Shown: positions 5,323-6,463 of the stretch, one piece after another
Layout: each line of letters begins with the position of its first letter
Position numbering within the stretch: the first letter of the stretch is position 1
Origin: BM524 sp041554435
GTDB lineage: Bacteria; Bacteroidota; Bacteroidia; Bacteroidales; F082
Assembly (NCBI GenBank): GCA_041554435.1
Contig: JBFFLX010000187.1
Coordinates: forward strand, 1-6,463
Direction: 5' to 3'
DNA length: 6,463 nucleotides
Position numbers and translations under genes: made by a program
Notes under the pieces: model-generated
Told to the model about the DNA's origin: nothing
The model's database searches: none
The model's input: only the letters and a program-made list of their open reading frames with translations

Positions 5323-6463
5323 CGTAAATCTCATCCAAAAGAGGGATATATTTTTCTCTTACTTTTTTACGCTTAAGTTTTTGTGTTGGAGACAGAAGTC
5401 CGTTTTCAGGGCTCCATTCATCCGCCACAAGGCGGAAAACTTTTACTTTTTCAACCTGACCAAGTTCTTCATTGTATTTGTCTATTTCCCTCTGATAGCG
5501 GTCGATTACAACTTGTTTTTTAATCAAATCATCATTTTCTCTAAACTTAACATTATGTAAAGCACACCAGTTGTGCAGAAATACAAAGTCGGGAATAATT
5601 AATGCTGCAGTAAATTTTTCATTAGCACCCACAACCATTATCTGTTCAATAAATTGTGATTCCTTAAATTTATTCTCCACCGATTGCGGAGCTACATATT
5701 TTCCACCCGAAAGTTTAAATATTTCCTTTTTTCGATCGGTAATAGTAAGCATACGGTTTTCGTCAAGTGTACCTATATCTCCTGTATGAAACCAGCCATC
5801 TTCGTCAATTGCTTCGGCAGTTTTTTCAGGATCTTTATAATAACCTTTCATAAGGTTAGCACCTCTTTCCAGAATTTCTCCGTCTTCGGCAATTTTAACT
5901 TCCAGTTCTTCAGGTACCAGGCCTACACTTCCAAACTTTACACCCGGATAATATGGTAAGGTAGCCGAAATTAAGGGTGAGGTTTCTGTTAAACCATAAC
6001 CTTCCTGAACTATAATTCCTGCTGCCCAGAATATTCTTGCTAAACGTGCCTGAAGTGCTGCTCCACCCGAAATAACTCCCTTTAACTCTCCTCCCAATGC
6101 TTCACGCCATTTACTGAATATCAGTTTATTAGCAATTTTCAACTTAAAATTATATAAGGCGCTTCTGTTGTCAGGATTTGGATCATACTTATCGCCTACC
6201 TTCACAGCCCAGAAGAAAAGAGCCTTTTTAACCGAGCTCAGTTCTCGTCCTTTATTAATTATCTTATCATAAACCTTTTCAAATACTCTGGGAACGGTAA
6301 TAAATACATTTACCTTAATTTCCCTCATATTATCGCCAATGGTTTCTATACTTTCAGCATAATAAATTTTAAGTCCCAGCGACTGCCATAAATAACTTCC
6401 AACCCTCTCTAAAACATGCGATAAAGGAAGGAAACTCAAAGCCCTGTCGTTGGGTTTTAAATA
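5306..6463 (-). CDS. Long-chain fatty acid-CoA ligase, C-terminal part (5' end outside window)
   Basis: AMP-forming acyl-CoA synthetase: it activates a fatty acid with ATP to the acyl-adenylate and then forms acyl-CoA for beta-oxidation or lipid synthesis. The frame stays open to the right edge, so the TTG at 6439 is internal; 385 residues remain of a family of about 600. Numbered from base 6463, the order is: DRALSFLPLSHVLER (6-20), the block following the missing AMP-binding loop; YGLTETSP (156-163, motif A5); GWFHTGD (223-229, A7); DRKKEIFKLSGGKYVAPQ (243-260, A8 hinge); and LSPTQKLKR (357-365, A10), with the lysine expected to act in adenylation. This is the FadD15/bubblegum-like class common in Bacteroidota rather than E. 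coli FadD, which is why no symbol is given. The gene runs toward nhaA, and their ends overlap by four bases. Chain-length preference cannot be read from the sequence. Confidence 0.93.
   Translation of the reverse strand, partial: YLKPNDRALSFLPLSHVLERVGSYLWQSLGLKIYYAESIETIGDNMREIKVNVFITVPRVFEKVYDKIINKGRELSSVKKALFFWAVKVGDKYDPNPDNRSALYNFKLKIANKLIFSKWREALGGELKGVISGGAALQARLARIFWAAGIIVQEGYGLTETSPLISATLPYYPGVKFGSVGLVPEELEVKIAEDGEILERGANLMKGYYKDPEKTAEAIDEDGWFHTGDIGTLDENRMLTITDRKKEIFKLSGGKYVAPQSVENKFKESQFIEQIMVVGANEKFTAALIIPDFVFLHNWCALHNVKFRENDDLIKKQVVIDRYQREIDKYNEELGQVEKVKVFRLVADEWSPENGLLSPTQKLKRKKVREKYIPLLDEIYEKNKN

Noticed and set aside
5571..5959. Two overlapping plus-strand frames (72 and 91 codons) inside the acyl-CoA ligase
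   Set aside because: The ligase frame on the minus strand carries the A7 and A8 motifs here, so these are shadows.
6437..6439. TTG at 6439 (minus strand) as the ligase start
   Set aside because: The frame remains open to the window edge, and residues before it (YLKPNDRA) continue the family block leading into SFLPLSH; the gene is cut by the edge.

Overview
The window looks like a chromosomal, housekeeping-type stretch from an AT-rich member of the Bacteroidota. Three things point there. Promoter-like boxes of the Bacteroidota form TAnnTTTG(CA) stand in front of the mscS-like, tRNA, kinase and nhaA genes. Start codons have little or no Shine-Dalgarno sequence. The proteins also fit: a TIGR02483-like phosphofructokinase, a small outer-membrane barrel, and an NhaA with a long cytoplasmic insertion. 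I cannot fix the order or genus; a marine or anaerobic Bacteroidia is a guess from protein character only.

Layout from left to right: the C-terminal two thirds of a 6-phosphofructokinase (2-625, +, cut by the left edge); an MscS mechanosensitive channel (735-1568, +); a secreted or outer-membrane beta-barrel protein of unknown function (1629-2351, +); a short PlsC-type acyltransferase beginning at TTG (2360-2923, +); a probable terminator hairpin across that gene's stop; tRNA-Pro(CGG) (2996-3069, +); a divergent uridine-kinase-like P-loop kinase (3196-3834, +); a 77-bp in-register array of eleven heptamers (3863-3939); nhaA (3987-5309, +); and, convergent with it, a long-chain acyl-CoA ligase (5306-6463, -, 5' end beyond the right edge).

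Functionally the middle genes are envelope-related. The MscS channel and NhaA handle osmotic and Na+/pH stress, and the barrel protein and acyltransferase concern the outer membrane and phospholipid. The acyl-CoA ligase supplies activated fatty acids. Only the barrel and acyltransferase genes (8-nt gap) look tightly co-transcribed; the others appear to have their own promoters.

I see no mobile element, CRISPR array, toxin-antitoxin pair or defence system, and no convincing new multi-gene system. The features most worth a second look are small. They are a hairpin terminator embedded in the overlapping 3' ends of nhaA and the ligase gene, the two-family heptamer array lying where the nhaA -33 element should be, and the kinase that has lost the usual Glu of its E-G motif and the arginine-rich lid. 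No gene-free stretch exceeds 300 bases.
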